From Evernia prunastri (taxonomy: Eukaryota; Ascomycota; Lecanoromycetes; Lecanorales; Parmeliaceae): a stretch of 64,000 nt of DNA. Location: assembly GCA_003184365.1 (NCBI GenBank), contig NKYR01000114.1, forward strand, positions 62,001-126,000. The letters are read 5' to 3'. Below, one piece after another: positions 1-10,498 of this stretch (the stretch's first letter is position 1; each line of letters begins with the position of its first letter). The translations under genes were made by a program, and so were the position numbers. A model generated the notes under the pieces. It ran no database searches. It was not told the origin of the DNA and worked only from the letters and a program-made list of their open reading frames with translations.

Positions 1-1
1 T

Positions 2-1435
2 TTGCCCCGCAGCAGAATCTATCCTCTCCCGCCTCACAAACTCCAGAAAGTCAAGGAGTACCTAGACGAACATCTCAATAAGGGCTTCATTGTGCCTAGC
101 CAAGCGCCATTCTCGTCACCAGTCCTCTTTGCGGAAAAGTCAAATGGAGGCCTACGCTTTTGCGTTGATTACCGAAGACTTAACCAGCTTACCAAGAAGA
201 ACAAGTACCCAATCCCACTCATTGATGAGGTACTTGGCCGAGTCCAGGGATGCAAGTATCTCACGCGCCTCGATATCATTGCTGCTTTCAATAAAATTCG
301 CATGCATCCCGAGAGCGAGGACTACAACAGTACACTACATTTATTACGTCTCTCGGTGCATACAAGTATCGAGTCATGCCATTCGGACTGACAAATGGGC
401 CTGCCATATTCCAGCAATACATGAACGAGGTCTTGTTCGAATTTCTCAATGAGTTCTGCCAGGCGTACTTGGACGATATTCTCATCTATAGCAAGACTCG
501 AAAGGAGCACGTTAGGCACGTTAAACAAGTTCTGGAAAAGCTTCGGGAAGCAGGCCTGCAAGCAGATATCCTCAAGTGCGAATTCCACGTGCAGGAAACG
601 AAGTTTCTTGGACTTCTAGTTTCAACAGAAGGTCTTAAAGTTGATCCATCCAAAGTACGGGCCGTGACGGACTGGGCTACACCTACGTGCCTAAAAGAGA
701 CGCAGTCCTTTGTTGGATTTTGCAACTTCTATCGCCGTTTTATCAAAGGCTTCTCCAAGATTGCTAGGCCTTTGATGCGACTCACGCGGAAAGAAGTACT
801 CTTTGACTGGGACTCTGACTGTCAGAAAGCATTCGATCTTCTTAGGAAGGCCATAACCGAAGCCCCCACTCTCCGCCATTTCGATAGGAGTCGCCAGGCT
901 ATCCTAGAGACAGATTCCTCTGACTACGTCAATGGGGGTGTCCTATCGCAATATGATGATGAAGGCATTCTCCATCCAGTTGCCTTCTACAGCAAGAATC
1001 TCGCACTCGCTGAGTGCAATTATCAGATTTATGACAAAGAACTCCTTGCGATCATTCGCTGCCTGGAACACTGGCGACCTGAGCTTGAATGCACTGACAT
1101 CCCCGTCAAGATCTTCACTGATCACAAGAGCCTAATGTACTTTGCAGAGGGACGTGACCTGAGTCGACGTCAAGCTAGATATTTGGATCTCTTGTCAGAA
1201 TTCAATATCAAAATCCAGTTCAGGCCTGGGCTTCAGAATTCTAAGGCCGATGCTCTCACCAGAATGGCCGGTTCTAAGCCCCAGGCCCCGGACGACGATC
1301 GCCTTAGACAAATGCATCAAACAATCCTTACGCCTGATCGATTGGAACTCGATGGCATAGAAATCTCAGCGGTTGATGATCCTATCTATCATCAGGTTTG
1401 CGAAGCCAATCGCAATGATGCCATGTGCATGGAAC
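2..1435 (+). pseudogene. Gypsy pol: reverse transcriptase and RNase H (frameshifted)
   Basis: Reverse transcriptase motifs are clear: FCVDYRRLN, then LTRLDI, MPFGLTNGPA and the catalytic YLDDIL at about 466-486. RNase H follows, with LETDSSDY, a KELLAII segment and a TDHKSLMYF segment, then the tether leading to integrase. The frame breaks near 325-345: the open frame from base 2 ends at 391 and the continuing frame starts upstream of 376. The break is a 13-14 nt insertion bounded by two copies of ACTACA, between the codons for SED and TTFITS. The catalytic residues are otherwise present. It is a transposon polymerase, not a host gene. Confidence 0.88.
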
Positions 1436-1436
1436 N

Positions 1437-2842
1437 ATCCTCAAGTGCGAATTCCACGTGCAGGAAACGAAGTTTCTTGGACTTCTAGTTTCAACAGAAG
1501 GTCTTAAAGTTGATCCATCCAAAGTACGGGCCGTGACGGACTGGGCTACACCTACGTGCCTAAAAGAGACGCAGTCCTTTGTTGGATTTTGCAACTTCTA
1601 TCGCCGTTTTATCAAAGGCTTCTCCAAGATTGCTAGGCCTTTGATGCGACTCACGCGGAAAGAAGTACTCTTTGACTGGGACTCTGACTGTCAGAAAGCA
1701 TTCGATCTTCTTAGGAAGGCCATAACCGAAGCCCCCACTCTCCGCCATTTCGATAGGAGTCGCCAGGCTATCCTAGAGACAGATTCCTCTGACTACGTCA
1801 ATGGGGGTGTCCTATCGCAATATGATGATGAAGGCATTCTCCATCCAGTTGCCTTCTACAGCAAGAATCTCGCACTCGCTGAGTGCAATTATCAGATTTA
1901 TGACAAAGAACTCCTTGCGATCATTCGCTGCCTGGAACACTGGCGACTGAGCTTGAATGCACTGACATCCCCGTCAAGATCTTCACTGATCACAAGGGCC
2001 TAATGTACTTTGCAGAGGGACGTGACCTGAGTCGACGTCAAGCTAGATATTTGGATCTCCTATCAGAATTCAATATCAGGATCCAATTTCGGCCTGGAGT
2101 TCAGAATTCTAAGGCCGATGCTCTGACCAGAATGGCCGGTTCTAAGCCCCAGGCCCCGGACGACGATCGCCTTAGACAAATGCATCAAACAATCCTTACG
2201 CCTGATCGATTGGAACTCGATGGCATAGAAATCTCAGCGGTTGATGATCCTATCTATCATCAGGTTTGCGAAGCCAATCGCAATGATGCCATGTGCATGG
2301 AACTGCGCCAAGCCAAAGAAGAAGATAAAGAAAAAATCCATGGCATCCCACTCCTCAAATGTGCAGTCCATGATGGAGTACTGTACTACGCCCATAGAGT
2401 CTGGGTACCAGAGTCAATGCATACCGAGATCATTCGTGAAATTCATGATCAACCAGCATGTGGCCATCCTGGGGTACAGCGCACTAAGGAGCTACTCAGT
2501 CGAGAATACTACTGGAGAGGTATGAAGGATACCATTGCTCAATATATTCGCAACTGCTATATATGCCATCGCACTAAGGCCTCTCGGGATCGCCAGCATG
2601 GTCTCTTGCAGCCACTACCTATCCCTCAAAAGCGTTGGCAAGATATCAGCATGGACTTCATTACTGGGCTCCCTATGTCAGAGCAATGGAACTCTATTTG
2701 TGTCCTCATAGACAGGCTGACTAAAGAACGTCATTACGTTCCCTGCACTACGGAAGACGGGGGAACGACTGCTGAAGCAACCGTGCTAATACTCCTGAAG
2801 GAGGTCTTTAGGCTTCATGGCCTGCCTCTCAGCATTATCTCC
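1437..2842 (+). pseudogene. Gypsy pol, second contig: RNase H and integrase N-terminus
   Basis: The first 868 bp repeat 568-1435 with few differences. One is a single-base deletion near 1946 (GGCGACTG here, GGCGACCTG in the first copy), which breaks the RNase H frame; an open frame resumes at 2003 and runs to the N at 2843. That frame carries the end of RNase H, an H2C2 zinc-binding module (HxxxxHPG then CYIC, about 2440-2560) and the start of the integrase core (DISMDFITGLP, first catalytic Asp about 2655). The rest of the core is lost at the N. The repeat is probably two overlapping contigs, or two very similar copies, placed side by side. Confidence 0.82.
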
Positions 2843-2844
2843 NG

Positions 2845-3135
2845 CAGTACCAAGTGAGATGGAAAGATGATGACGATACCCTCACTTGGTGGAATACTGA
2901 TAATGATGAGTTTGAGGGGGCCCAGGACGTAGTCAATGACTATCACAACAAATATCCGGAGAACCCAGGGCCGCACAACGCTGTTGCCAAGTCAAAGCGG
3001 CCCCGCCGTCTCCGAAATCTCCGGGGTCTCGCCACTATTTTTATCCTTTCTGCTCGCAGACGACTCGCAGGCCAATCTACAGCGCTGGGGCATCGCTTGC
3101 CTGAGGGGGGGGGTAGTGTTACGGACGTACCCTAG
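2845..3135 (+). pseudogene. Gypsy pol C-terminus: chromodomain
   Basis: Right of the N the frame reads QYQVRWKD, then a TWWNTDNDEFEG segment and a VVNDYHNKYP helix, the layout of a chromodomain (YxVRW strand, acidic turn, final helix). Such domains at the end of integrase guide insertion to particular chromatin. The frame runs into the LTR and stops with TAG at 3133-3135, as is common in this group. The upstream integrase portion is missing from the assembly, so this is a fragment. Confidence 0.78.
3101..3116 (+). promoter_or_regulatory. Polypurine tract before the 3' LTR
   Basis: A purine run with nine consecutive G lies immediately upstream of the TGTTACGG start of the LTR. This is where plus-strand DNA synthesis is primed in LTR retrotransposons. 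Position and composition fit; no experiment supports it. Confidence 0.65.
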
Positions 3136-3339
3136 GTGTCAGGCACATAGGGAGTGTTTATGGCTATGTGTCTAGCACATAGAGTGTTTATTGGTTATTG
3201 ACACATTCCCATTGACACATAGGCTAGCGGGGATTCTTCCTAGTATTTAAGCGCTCTTCTTCTGTACATATTTCCTCCTTATCTAGTTGTCTTATTCAAT
3301 TTACCCCCATTAGACTTGACTCTGGGCACGGTTCTGACA
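3117..3339 (+). repeat. 3' LTR of the gypsy element (223 bp)
   Basis: It starts TGTTACGG and ends TTCTGACA, giving the usual TG...CA ends with TGT/ACA inverted termini. A TATT-rich promoter-like stretch and the short R/U5-like tail lie inside. The 5' LTR is outside the window, so the target duplication cannot be checked; the bases after the LTR are GCTAT. Confidence 0.75.
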
Positions 3340-3862
3340 GCTATTATTAGTTTATGCTATCTTGTAGACTGTTGATGCAGAGAGAAAGAGAGTAGTTTAT
3401 AGTATAACTGATGAACTGATCGAGTGTTGATAAATATGAAGAAGATGAAAGAGGTAGGATAAAAATTCACTGAATATCGAAAGAAGTGAAAAACAGCATG
3501 TCCGATGATTAGCCGAACCGCATGCTGATTCTTAGCGTCATATTCGCTCAGCGAGGACTGTTAGAATAGCGTCTGTAGAAGTCTTCTATCACGTTCTGTG
3601 TATTGTCAAACTCGCTTGAGTCAGTATCATATTATTCAAGATTTTTATCGAAATCTGTTCATTTGACTCTAAACTTGAGACGATCTCAAGACGTCTTGAA
3701 TACAAGTATATCTTTCATCTCTCATTTCTCGATTTCATCGACGATAATCGCGAAGAGTTTAGAATTGATCTGATCGAATAAAGGGTCAGTGACCGCGAGA
3801 ATAAGAAGCTTAGGATAAAAGACGTCGTGAATTTTCATGATCTTTGATAAAGTCAGCCTATA
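3340..3862. other. AT-rich spacer without genes
   Basis: No open frame, RNA gene or inverted repeat stands out. The sequence is AT-rich and full of GA/TC transitions, as in old repeat DNA, but I cannot link it to a family. Confidence 0.5.
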
Positions 3863-4035
3863 TGTTAGGACCGTGACTAGAAACAATATCAATAGTGGTG
3901 TGTAACGAAGATTCTAAAGCTACAGAAGAACTATGTACATAGAGAGGTTCTTATATAGGCAGCGGAGACATGTCAAAGCCGGGCTAGGCCCGATTCGGGT
4001 GCAGTGTCAATGTGCTTTTTGACACACTCGTAACA
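3863..4035. repeat. Solo LTR, 173 bp, with perfect 5-bp target duplication
   Basis: The element begins TGTTAGGACC and ends CACTCGTAACA, so its ends are perfect 5-bp inverted repeats (TGTTA/TAACA). It is flanked directly by CTATA on the left (3858-3862) and CTATA on the right (4036-4040). A TATATAGG promoter-like motif sits inside near 3950. Size, TG...CA ends and 5-bp duplication are those of a solo LTR left by recombination. It is not the same LTR as the one at 3117-3339. The strand is not determined. Confidence 0.85.
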
Positions 4036-4196
4036 CTATATAAGGAGTTCATTAGAGACTTAATCGAAAACGATTTAAATCGCCTGCTGTCAAGCTTCTT
4101 GTATAAACGATCAGTGATAATGTTCTTGCTGCTGAGAAAGATCAAGTCATTTTCGCTAAATATAACGTCGCGTCGATGACAATTAGTGTGAGTAAT

Positions 4197-4266
4197 CCAC
4201 TCAACTCGGGACAGTCCCCCTCCCACAGTCCCCCGTCACTGATTTGCAGCTAAAATCAGCCTCCCG
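4197..4266 (+). repeat. MULE terminal inverted repeat, left end, copy A
   Basis: Positions 4204-4266 are an exact 63-bp reverse complement of 13359-13421. Seven outer bases (CCACTCA) match the other end (CCACTTG read inward) with two mismatches, which extends the repeat to about 70 bp. The same end occurs again at 9691-9760. Confidence 0.9.
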
Positions 4267-4699
4267 AGCATATAAGCTTTAGGTCCCGCCATTCTTTGGT
4301 GCAGCCCCCACCAAACTTTGGCGGGGTGTCGCGCCTGCGCAGCACAATATTCGGGAGAGACTTGCTTTTGTTCCCACATTGATTGATTTCGAGGTAGTGC
4401 GTCAGGGCGACGACGTGGTGCTCGGGCTACGTCACAAGTAGCTCGAAAGGAGTACAATAGTATCAGATGAAGGGCCCGTATCGCAAATATCCATTGCTAA
4501 GCTGTAGCAGTAGCATACACCAAAATCGGTAGTGCATGGGAGAGTTCATCCCTTGCTGAAATAGTCAATCAACGGCGCACCATTAGACCGCCGAACTCGG
4601 TGAGAAGACCGATATCGCTTGCCCTGTAGACCACCTGAAGGACACAGGGTTCTCCCATGCCCCCGCAACTTGTTCACATCTCATTCCCACTCTACAGCC

Positions 4700-7107
4700 A
4701 TGAATAGCCTCGAGTACTCCACAACCATTGCTGATAAAAAAAGACGTGCTTTCGCTACATTTCCAGCTTCCCACAAGCAGCCTCCTGTCACCGGTGAAAT
4801 CTTTCCTAATAAAGATGCAGCAATCCTACGTCTCAAGAATTGGTCTTGTACACAAGGTTTTGCTGCAGTGACTGGTCATTCTGAGCATAAAAAACGTCAG
4901 GTTCAGGACCTGTTATGTCAACGACATGGAAAGAAGACTCGAAACACTCGTAAACTTGATGAAGAGAGTCGAACACGATCCCACAACAGCGTCAATTACA
5001 ACGAGTGTCCCTACAAAATCAGAATCCGATATTACAAGCGAGAGGCGGAGTGGAGGATCAATGTAGTCGACGATACCCACAATCATGACATGCTTGACGA
5101 TCCATTTGTTCTTCCAGACCATTTCTGTCGAGACCCTACTAGAGCCGTCTCAAAAGAGGAAGGACGGAATCTATTAGAGGCGGCCATTCCATTTGCTGAG
5201 GCAAGAAGAGTCATGAGAACCAAAGGACTGAGACTCTCATCCAAGGAGTACTACAATCTTCGTGACAGAGGTTCCAAAAGAACCGCCCAGGAAGAACTGC
5301 TCTATGCCTTACGCACACTTGAGACCAAGGGTTTCAAGGTTCGTGTTAAAGAGAAGTATGTGGTAGTCGACGATATCAGACAGTCGCAAGAAGTGGAGTT
5401 CTTTTTCTTTGCCAGTCCCAAGCAAATCAGCATAGCAAGACAATTCGCCAGCCATTTTGTGGTAATCACCGACGCTACTTTCAATACCAATGAGAATGGA
5501 CTACCTTTATCAGCCATTTGTTGTGTAACAAACACTCTGAGGACCATTCCGATCGCGTATTGTTTCATCGAATCCGAATCCACCGAGGCCTTCTTGTTCA
5601 TGAACGATTGCATGAAGGATTTATTTTCTATGACAACTGTAGAGGGCCCGCGGTCATGCTTGGGGATTTCGCTGCGGGTTTGACTGCAGCAATGGTCAAG
5701 AAAAGAACAAATCTACTTACCCTTTCCGCGGATCAGCTAGGCACCGTTGCGCAGGCGGGTATGGACGTAGCCTGGCAACTGCAATCTCAACTGGATGATC
5801 TAGGTACTGAGTGTTTTCTTCAGCTATGTAACTGGCATGCAGCCGAGGCAATCAAGAAGAGGTTAACTCGCGAGGGTTATCCAGTTGAAAAGAGGAAGGA
5901 ACTGGCTGATATGGTCTGGAGGTGGATTATGTCAGAAACTCGTGAGGATGTAGAGCGAAATAGAGGTATTCTTCTTGATCACCTACATCAAAAGGATCAA
6001 AACTACCTCGTTAGCTACTATCAGCCTCGGGAACATCAATTCGTCACGGCATATACCAAAGAGCAACCGAATTTAGGCTGCAATTCCACTCAAAGAGGCG
6101 AGGGTATTCATCCTTTGGTCAAGGCCCTCACACATCGTCACACCCCGATCGGTCAATCTGTTGAAAAGATCAGCGATGAGGTGGGCGAGGTGATTTATAC
6201 TTACGAGTATGAATTGGAGCGTCAGAAGAGGAACAACCCTCGTAGCATTGATGCTAGCAGGTCATTTTTCAGCAGCCTCCTTGGACGTGTAACTCATCAG
6301 TCGATTGAACTCGTTCATGCTGAATTAATTGCAGCAAAACGTTGGGTTAGAGAAGCCTCCCCAGCACCTGAAGGAAATATGTGTCGGGAAGCATGTCATC
6401 TCTCTTGCAGATACGGTCTGCCCTGCAAATGTTGGCTGTATCGCTGTGCTGTTGAGGAGATACCTATTCCACTCTCTCTTCTGCATCCGAGATGGCTTTG
6501 TAAGGCGCCGGAAGTTGTGGTGAGCTGGCAAATGACATTCGATTCGAACATCACACCGGCTAGTTATGCCTCTCTAACAGGTACTGTTGATCCTCGGAGG
6601 GAGTCCAGTGGTTCTTCGAGCGACAACGATGATCAGGGACCGCCACCGGTGACTACATCGAGGTATAACCGACGGGGACAGGACATGCTGGAGGCCGGAG
6701 CATTTTCAGCCTATCAGTTCCATAAGCGGATTCCAGAAAGCCATCGCGCTGAGGAGTACACGAAGGAGGTTACAAAGGCCATTGAGAAGGTGAATGCAGC
6801 ATTTGGACGCAAGTATAATACAAAAGATCCTTTATCACAGTCGTTTACCGTAGCCAAAAAGAGCGATGAGGGTCTGCAGTACAAGAAGGGTAACAGAAGA
6901 CGTGCACTAACTGGGCGTGAGGCTGCTGATGAAGAAGATCGGACTAAACGTCAACAAAAACGAAAAGAGGAAAATGAGAAGATCAAGAACGATAGATATG
7001 TGGAGCAAATACGCAAGGATCAACAAACCGCCTCCGCTTTTTCGCAGGCAATTTGGCCTGAAGAAGGTGGAGAGTCTTCCTCTTTGACTTCTTCTTTGAC
7101 TCAGCGG
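4700..7107 (+). pseudogene. MULE transposase (FAR1-like DNA-binding, MULE DDE, SWIM), one frame break
   Basis: Starts at ATG 4700. The N-terminus has a FAR1/WRKY-GCM1-type zinc module (spaced Cys ending in DDTHNHD, about 4900-5095). The MULE catalytic core follows: first Asp in VITDATFNTN (about 5470), then the CNWHAAEAI Cys-His motif (about 5830), then a late Glu region. A SWIM zinc finger (GLPCKCW, about 6415-6435) precedes a charged C-terminal region. The frame shifts by one base at about 5625-5635, in GATTTATTTTC: upstream frame runs to 5683, downstream frame from there to 7107. A lost T in the T run explains it. The C-terminus lies on a different contig (to 13235). Confidence 0.85.
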
Positions 7108-7108
7108 N

Positions 7109-7646
7109 TTGAACTCGTTCATGCTGAATTAATTGCAGCAAAACGTTGGGTTAGAGAAGCCTCCCCAGCACCTGAAGGAAATATGTGTCGGGAAGCATGT
7201 CATCTCCCTTGCAGATACGGTCTGCCCTGCAAATGTTGGCTGTATCGCTGTGCTGTTGAGGAGATACCTATTCCACTCTCTCTTCTGCATCCGAGATGGC
7301 TTTGTAAGGCGCCGGAAGTTGTGGTGGGCTGGCAAATGACATTCGATTCGAACATCACACCGGCTAGTTATGCCTCTCTAACAGGTACTGTTGATTCTCG
7401 GAGGGAGTCCAGTAGTTCTTCGAGCGACAACGATGATCAGGGACCGCCACCGGTGACTACATCGAGGTATAACCGACGGGGACAGGACATGCTGGAGGCC
7501 GGAGCATTTTCAGCCTATCAGTTCCATAAGCGGATTCCAGAAAGCCATCGCGCTGGGGAGTACACGAAGGAGGTTACAAAGGCCATTGAGAAGGTGAATG
7601 CAGCATTTGGACGCAAGTATAATACAAAAGATCCTTTATCACAGTC
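7109..7646 (+). pseudogene. MULE transposase fragment (SWIM region), contig between two Ns
   Basis: This piece repeats 6305-6842 with a few substitutions (for example GATTCT for GATCCT, AGTAGT for AGTGGT, GGGCTGG for GAGCTGG). It encodes the SWIM finger and part of the charged tail in one open frame. It ends at the N at 7647. The substitutions suggest that it comes from a different genomic copy than the contig on its left. Confidence 0.8.
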
Positions 7647-7647
7647 N

Positions 7648-7795
7648 CCCTAACCCTAACCCTAACCCTAACCCTAACCCTAACCCTAACCCTAACCCTA
7701 ACCCTAACCCTAACCCTAACCCTAACCCTAACCCTAACCCTAACCCTAACCCTAACCCTAACCCTAACCCTAACCCTAACCCTAACCCTAACCCT
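7648..7795 (+). repeat. Telomeric repeat array (CCCTAA)n, about 24 units
   Basis: A perfect array of 148 bp begins right after the N at 7647 and ends CCCTAACCCTATGC, running into the ATG of the next gene. CCCTAA on the plus strand is what a chromosome left end looks like, so the chromosome interior should lie to the right. The array inside a scaffold next to a contig join is therefore most likely a true chromosome end placed internally by scaffolding, though an interstitial array cannot be excluded. Confidence 0.95.
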
Positions 7796-9241
7796 ATGCA
7801 CTCAGCTCCCGTAAATGCGGGTTCCCACTTTGATAACTTCGAAGATGGTGTCATGCCCATCGCTGTCGTTGGCATCGGCTGTCGGTTCCCGAGTGGCGCA
7901 TCCAGCCCCGCTAAGTTTTGGGATATGCTTGCAAACGGGCGGAGCGCATGGTCGGGAGTACCTGCGGCTCGGTTTACGGAGAGCTCATTTCATCATCCCA
8001 GCTCAGACACTGGCGGGACAGCAAGCTTTTCATGCCATTAAGACATCACTGTTGATGACTGACAGCGAGTAGTTCATCTCGAAAGGCGGCCATTTCCTCG
8101 AAGACGACATTTCACTTTTTGATGCTCCATTCTTCAATATTGGTCCTCAGGAAGCCAAGGTAAGCCTATCAAGATCCTGCTGTCGACCCTTGTCAAGCAA
8201 GGCACGTTGTTTACGGAAACTAGGCAATGGACCCACAAATGAGGTTACAGCTTGAGGTCGCATATGAGGCGCTTGAGAATGGTTGTATTCACTTTTTTCG
8301 AGCTCATCCACAAGATGCATGTGGCTGATAACCGGATAGGAGGGATTCCAATTGAACGAATTGCAGGTACCAAAACAGCCGTCTATGTTGGCGTATTTTC
8401 AGACGATTATAGCAACATTTTGCTCTCCGACCCAGAGACTCTGCCAATGCACCATGTTACTGGCACTGGTAAAGCGATATTCGCCAACCGACTCTCTTAC
8501 TACTTTGACCTCAAAGGTCCAAGTTTCAGTCTCGATACCGGGTGCTCTGCGAGTTTAGTTGCGCTACATCAAGCCTGCCAAAGTATACGGAATGGGGAGT
8601 CTGATCAAGCCCTAGTGGAGGGGACAAATCTCATATTGATCCCAAAGACCACGATTTCATTGAGTAAACTTGGGTATGCCTTCCTCTTGCCAGCCGCTAG
8701 TGCCCAAACTAAAATCTAGGTGCAGGTTCCTCTCGGAAGAAGGTCGTTGCTTTTCATTCGACAGTCGTGAATCTGAACATGGTCGCGGGGAAGGGATTGC
8801 ATGCATTGTCAGAAAATCTCTCAAAGACGCCTTGGCTGCCGGCGATCTCATTCGTGCCGTGATACGTAATACTGTTGTGAATCAAGACGGCAAAACAGCA
8901 GGAATCACAATGCCGAGCTCTGAGGCACTGAAGGTTTGCCAGCAGCATATGAAGGTATAAGTCGACAGAACCTCCCGTGCTTTTTGTCCCGTACTAATCA
9001 AGGGCAGATTTCGACCAATCTTCAACCTTTTCCTCCTCAAGGCCTTCGTCGTGCTTCTGTGAATAGCTTTGGCTACGGCGGTACCAATGCCCACGCAATT
9101 CTGGATGGATACGATTATCGCATACCTAATGCGCCTGCCAACGGCCACCCAGTTGAGATTTCCGACACGTCTGATGAAGTCTTGAGGTCCGCTGTTAATC
9201 ATGCAACTATGAACCAGGGTTGGCAATGGTGCACCAACTAA
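7796..9241 (+). pseudogene. Highly reducing polyketide synthase, truncated ketosynthase domain
   Basis: Exons 7796-8020, 8073-8159, 8224-8281, 8340-8673, 8726-8954 and 9008-9241 join in frame (388 codons). The protein starts with the ketosynthase signature PIAVVGIGCRFP, continues through GGHFLEDDISLFDAPFF and AMDPQMR, has the active-site Cys in DTGCSASL (family norm DTACSSSL), FDSR and GRGEG, and ends with [20 protein letters not shown]. About 130-150 residues expected between QQHMK and the last block are absent, including the two catalytic His motifs (HGTGT and the KxNxGH motif). No AT, DH, KR or ACP follows: the hAT MITE interrupts the frame at 9215. The first intron is GC-AG. It cannot be active. 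Confidence 0.88.
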
Positions 9242-9691
9242 CTGCTCCACTATCAGTGGAACAGTTGGTTTCTAGTAGTTGATGGTGCAGTTTGAAGTCT
9301 GACAGTTGATAGTTGGTGCAGTTTGATATTGACAACCAACCGTTTCAACTGATAGTGAAGTAGTGTTGTTCAGACTCGGATTTTTTATGACTATTAGATC
9401 TGTCGTGTCACTAATTCTTGCTCTACGAGTTTTTTTTTAGTGTATAGGTTTAGGGCTTTTTGGCTTGGCATCCTTTTTGAGCTAGTGTCTTGGCACTCAG
9501 CCTTACATCTCTTTTTTTAACGCCTAATTAGATTTTATATCAAAACTGCTTCACTATCAGTGAAATCGATAGTTGATAGTTGGTTTCGATTTATGTGGTA
9601 GTTGGTGCAGTTTCGATATCCAAATCTCGTAGTTGGTGCAATTTAACCCTGAAAACCAACTATTTCAACCGTTGCCAACCCTGCTATGAAC
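9207..9691. mobile_element. hAT-type MITE, complete, with 8-bp target duplication
   Basis: The element is 9215-9683 (469 bp). Its ends are perfect 12-bp inverted repeats, CAGGGTTGGCAA and TTGCCAACCCTG. It is flanked by CTATGAAC on both sides (9207-9214 and 9684-9691), an 8-bp duplication. CAGGG ends with 8-bp duplications are typical of the hAT superfamily. No transposase is encoded. Subterminal motifs repeat at both ends: variants of AGTTGGTGCAGTTT (about 9290, 9313, 9600, 9630) and CACTATCAGTG palindromes (about 9248 and 9552), probably transposase binding sites. It sits exactly between the PKS relic and a MULE end. Confidence 0.92.
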
Positions 9692-10116
9692 CACTCAACT
9701 CGGGACAGTCCCCCTCCCACAGTCCCCCGTCACTGATTTGCAGCTAAAATCAGCCTCCCGAGCATATAAGCTTTAGGTCCCGCCATTCTTTGGTGCAGCC
9801 CCCACCAAACTTTGGCGGGGTGTCGCGCCTGCGCAGCACAATATTCGGGAGAGACTTGCTTTTGTTCCCACATTGATTGATTTCGAGGTAGTGCCTCAGG
9901 GCGACGACGTGGTGCTCGGGCTACGTCACAAGTAGCTCGAAAGGAGTACAATAGTATCAGATGAAGGGCCCGTATCGCAAATATCCATTGCTAAGCTGTA
10001 GCAGTAGCATACACCAAAATCGGTAGTGCATGGGAGAGTTCATCCCTTGCTGAAATAGTCAATCAACGGCGCACCATTAGACCGCCGAACTCGGTGAGAA
10101 GACCGAGGTTGAACTC
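9691..10116 (+). mobile_element. MULE copy B, 5' end (TIR plus leader)
   Basis: It begins with CCACTCAACTCGGG, sharing its first base with the MITE target duplication, and is nearly identical to 4197-4604. Just before the N at 10117 it reads GACCGAGGTTGAACTC, which is not the copy A sequence (GACCGATATCGC). The same junction is seen complete at 10820-10835. It belongs to the internally deleted form. Confidence 0.85.
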
Positions 10117-10117
10117 N

Positions 10118-10498
10118 CAATCATGAGGCTATACAGAAAGTCGATACGTGGTTGCGTCTACCTAACGCCAGGGCTCTGAGTCCAATAGAGGCCTGAAAAG
10201 GCATATCCTCGTAACCCCAGCGCTAGACTAACTCCCATGCTTCTAGCAGCATAGACCTGGAGTGAAAAACGAAGCTATATACATGCAACAGGCGTGGGCG
10301 GGCGGGACGAAAGAATGCTATGACTCTGAAAGAGATCAATTCGAATGAAGAGTCAAATGCAGATAGAAGCCAGCTACTTATGCTGCTTCCTAATGAGCTA
10401 CCTCCCCTGTAGAGGACACGTATTCCAACATTCCAACCAAGGCCTGAAACGATATAAGCGATATTAAGGCCTACTAACCCCCTGTCATGCAGGCGTGA
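10118..10498. other. Unique spacer between contig join and MULE copy C
   Basis: This 381-bp stretch is not repeated elsewhere in the window. It has no convincing open frame on the plus strand; the minus-strand frame 10223-10555 runs into the transposon and looks accidental. It is the flank of a 5'-truncated MULE. Confidence 0.5.

Larger units (their letters stand above)
1..3339 (+). mobile_element. Ty3/gypsy chromovirus-type retrotransposon, 3' part, disrupted
   Basis: The left end lies outside the window. In order the sequence holds reverse transcriptase, RNase H, the zinc-binding (H2C2) part of integrase, the start of the integrase core, a chromodomain, a polypurine tract and a 3' LTR. This order (RT-RH-IN-chromodomain) is that of Ty3/gypsy chromoviruses. 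Single N characters at 1436 and 2843 interrupt it. The first is followed by an 868-bp repeat of preceding sequence (1437-2304 repeats 568-1435). The second removes most of the integrase core. As it stands the copy cannot be complete; how much is biological decay and how much is assembly cannot be told from here. Confidence 0.9.
4197..7107 (+). mobile_element. MULE DNA transposon, copy A, 5' part
   Basis: The left terminal inverted repeat starts at CCACTCAACTCGGG and the element carries a MULE transposase gene in the sense direction. The contig stops at the N at 7108, inside the C-terminal coding part, so its own 3' end is not seen. An identical inverted end exists at 13359-13421. Mutator-like elements usually make 9-11 bp target duplications; none can be checked because the two ends of one copy are never both present. 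Confidence 0.85.

Noticed and set aside
5620..5640. Programmed -1 frameshift in the MULE transposase
   Set aside because: The site (TTTATTTTC) does not fit the usual slippery heptamer and no downstream structure is evident; a lost T is simpler.
7598..8041. Open frames with NPNPNP, RVRVRV and GLGLGL runs
   Set aside because: They are translations of the CCCTAA telomere array in different frames, not proteins.
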